DNA of 6,009 nucleotides from positions 1-6,009 of the forward strand of contig CAZXFW010000025.1 in the NCBI GenBank assembly GCA_964640175.1. The letters run 5' to 3'. This document shows, in pieces, positions 5,040 through 6,009 of this stretch. The stretch's first letter is position 1; every line of letters begins with the position of its first letter. This stretch comes from JACKDX01 sp964640175 (GTDB lineage: Bacteria; Myxococcota_A; Polyangia; Polyangiales; GCA-016699535). The position numbers and the translations under genes are program-made. Below the pieces are notes generated by a model. That model did no database searches, was not told where the DNA came from, and was given only the letters and a program-made list of their open reading frames with translations.

Positions 5040-6009
5040 TCGTGAGACCGGATCGGTAATGTCGAGGTAAACGCGGCATCAATCGCGTAAAAAGCTCATA
5101 GACACTGATGTCAGCATGTTCAGCCACCTGTACTGCTGATAACGTTGCATTGTGTTGTTTGCCAATAATCACCACTTCGTCTCCGGGCTTTACCTCGGGG
5201 GCATCGGTCACATCCACCGTGGTCAGGTCCATGGAAACCTCTCCAACCACAGAGCAGGGTACTCCATGGACAAGCACTGTCCCGCGATTGCTTAAGCTGC
5301 GAGGGTAACCGTCTCCATACCCAATGGCAATCGTTGCAATGTTGGAGGGACGTTTGGTGCGGTAGGCGTCACGATAGCCTACAGGTGCATTTTCTGGGAG
5401 TGAACGTACCGATACCACCTGGCTATGCAAAGAAAGCACGGGCTCTAGGTTCGGACCCATGCCATACATGGTGATGCCATTGCGTACGGTAGTGTAACGA
5501 GATTGGGGATAACGCAGTGTGGCGGCACTGTTGGCGGCGTGAATGTAAGTCGGAGTGTGGCCACGCGCGTGTAGACGTTCAAGGATCGCTTCAAAACGTG
5601 TAAGTTGTAGGTTAGTCATCTCAGCATCAGTGTCTGCCATTGCGAGATGGGTCATGGCGCCGTCAATGCGTATGTTTGAGCATGATTCCACGACATCTAA
5701 AAACGCTTCAAACTCTGTGTATCGTACGCCAAGACGTGCAAGCCCAGTATCTATTTTAGTATGCACATTGAATGGTGTTTTGGCTGCTTTGTTAAAAGCA
5801 AGCACATCGGTGGCTTCAAACACGATGGGCGTGAGGTTTGCGTCAATGACTGCGCGATGTTGGTTGCCGTAGATGCCGTTAAGTATCCAAATTGGCAAGG
5901 TAATACCTGCCTGACGCAACGCCAGTCCTTCTTCAGCCAGCGCCACACACAGACCGTCTGCGTGATGAGCTTGTAGCGCCTGTGCAATGGGTATTGAACC
6001 ATGACCGTA
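5032..6009 (-). CDS. alr: Alanine racemase, missing the N-terminus (cut by right edge)
   Basis: This PLP-dependent enzyme converts L-alanine to D-alanine for peptidoglycan in the cytoplasm. The frame is open to the window edge; 325 residues are visible, starting at the Tyr of the K-A-D-A-Y-G-H-G motif, so the PLP-binding Lys lies only four codons beyond the edge and about 40 residues are missing. A family length near 370 fits. In fragment numbering the following are seen: K85-I-D-T-G-L-A-R92-L-G (carbamylated-Lys and substrate-Arg equivalents), H157-A-A-N160-S161 (phosphate-binding), R176-N-G-I (ring nitrogen contact), I-G-Y231-G-D-G-Y (catalytic Tyr base) and S-M260-D. These support an active enzyme. 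A GTG at 5944-5946 could be taken for a start, but homology clearly continues upstream of it, so it is internal. The gene leads an operon with the MlaE- and MlaF-like genes, overlapping the former by 8 bp; the promoter is outside the window. Confidence 0.95.
   Translation of the reverse strand, partial: YGHGSIPIAQALQAHHADGLCVALAEEGLALRQAGITLPIWILNGIYGNQHRAVIDANLTPIVFEATDVLAFNKAAKTPFNVHTKIDTGLARLGVRYTEFEAFLDVVESCSNIRIDGAMTHLAMADTDAEMTNLQLTRFEAILERLHARGHTPTYIHAANSAATLRYPQSRYTTVRNGITMYGMGPNLEPVLSLHSQVVSVRSLPENAPVGYRDAYRTKRPSNIATIAIGYGDGYPRSLSNRGTVLVHGVPCSVVGEVSMDLTTVDVTDAPEVKPGDEVVIIGKQHNATLSAVQVAEHADISVYELFTRLMPRLPRHYRSGLTND

Larger units (their letters stand above)
3478..6009 (-). other. Overlapping operon alr - mlaE-like - mlaF-like
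   Basis: Three genes are transcribed leftward with stop/start overlaps of 8 bp (5032-5039) and 4 bp (4230-4233) and no internal gap. The overlaps imply a single transcript and coupled translation. The grouping links cell-wall D-alanine supply with envelope phospholipid transport; a functional link beyond co-expression is inference. The operon ends inside the tail of the convergent zinc-ribbon gene, with no hairpin-plus-T-run terminator seen there. Confidence 0.85.

Noticed and set aside
5944..5946. GTG as the start codon of alanine racemase
   Set aside because: The 21 codons upstream of it, to the window edge, read YGHGSIPIAQ and onward, the conserved N-terminal region of the family, so the true start lies outside the window.
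5751..6002. Minus-strand open frame of 83 codons overlapping the racemase gene
   Set aside because: It lies in another frame of the same strand as alr, and the alr frame shows extended family motifs across the whole stretch.
1..6009. Mobile element, CRISPR array, tRNA or toxin-antitoxin module
   Set aside because: No transposase-like frame, spaced direct repeats, cloverleaf pattern or small paired toxin/antitoxin genes were seen; the non-coding gaps are short and accounted for.

Overview
The window looks like a compact piece of a Gram-negative bacterial chromosome with roughly balanced base composition. It encodes a lipobox-bearing c-type cytochrome, an Mla-type lipid-transport permease/ATPase pair and a biosynthetic-type alanine racemase, all of which fit a cell with a periplasm and probably an outer membrane. 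The cytochrome and the small zinc-ribbon protein resemble, from memory, proteins of Myxococcota and related former Deltaproteobacteria. That placement is an inference and no search was possible.

Layout from left to right. Positions 1-314 (minus) hold the 5' part of an unrecognised gene that runs off the left edge. It is divergent, across an 89-bp gap, from a plus-strand gene (404-1180) for a lipoprotein with two CXXCH haem motifs. That gene overlaps tail-to-tail with a minus-strand MscS-family mechanosensitive channel gene (1147-2235). Upstream of the channel gene and co-directional with it is a classical short-chain dehydrogenase/reductase gene (2261-3082). A 209-bp divergent intergenic region (3083-3291) carries candidate promoters in both directions, a small dyad and a very strong Shine-Dalgarno. 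The Shine-Dalgarno serves a 65-residue zinc-ribbon protein (3292-3489, plus). This gene in turn overlaps tail-to-tail with an ABC ATPase gene (3478-4233, minus), which is followed upstream by an MlaE-like permease gene (4230-5039, minus) and an alanine racemase gene (5032-6009, minus, cut by the right edge).

The last three genes form a tightly packed operon transcribed leftward (alr, then mlaE-like, then mlaF-like) with 8-bp and 4-bp overlaps, so translational coupling is likely. The operon combines D-alanine supply for peptidoglycan with phospholipid transport across the envelope. No MCE-domain (MlaD) gene follows the ATPase, so the substrate-binding partner must lie elsewhere. The SDR-MscS pair is a second probable transcription unit. 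Both convergent gene pairs in the window overlap at their 3' ends, leaving no room for intergenic terminators. I saw no tRNA, rRNA, CRISPR array, insertion sequence or other mobile element. The window reads as ordinary chromosomal gene content. The most distinctive items are the tandem-domain dihaem lipoprotein, the small zinc-ribbon protein and the overlapping convergent ends.
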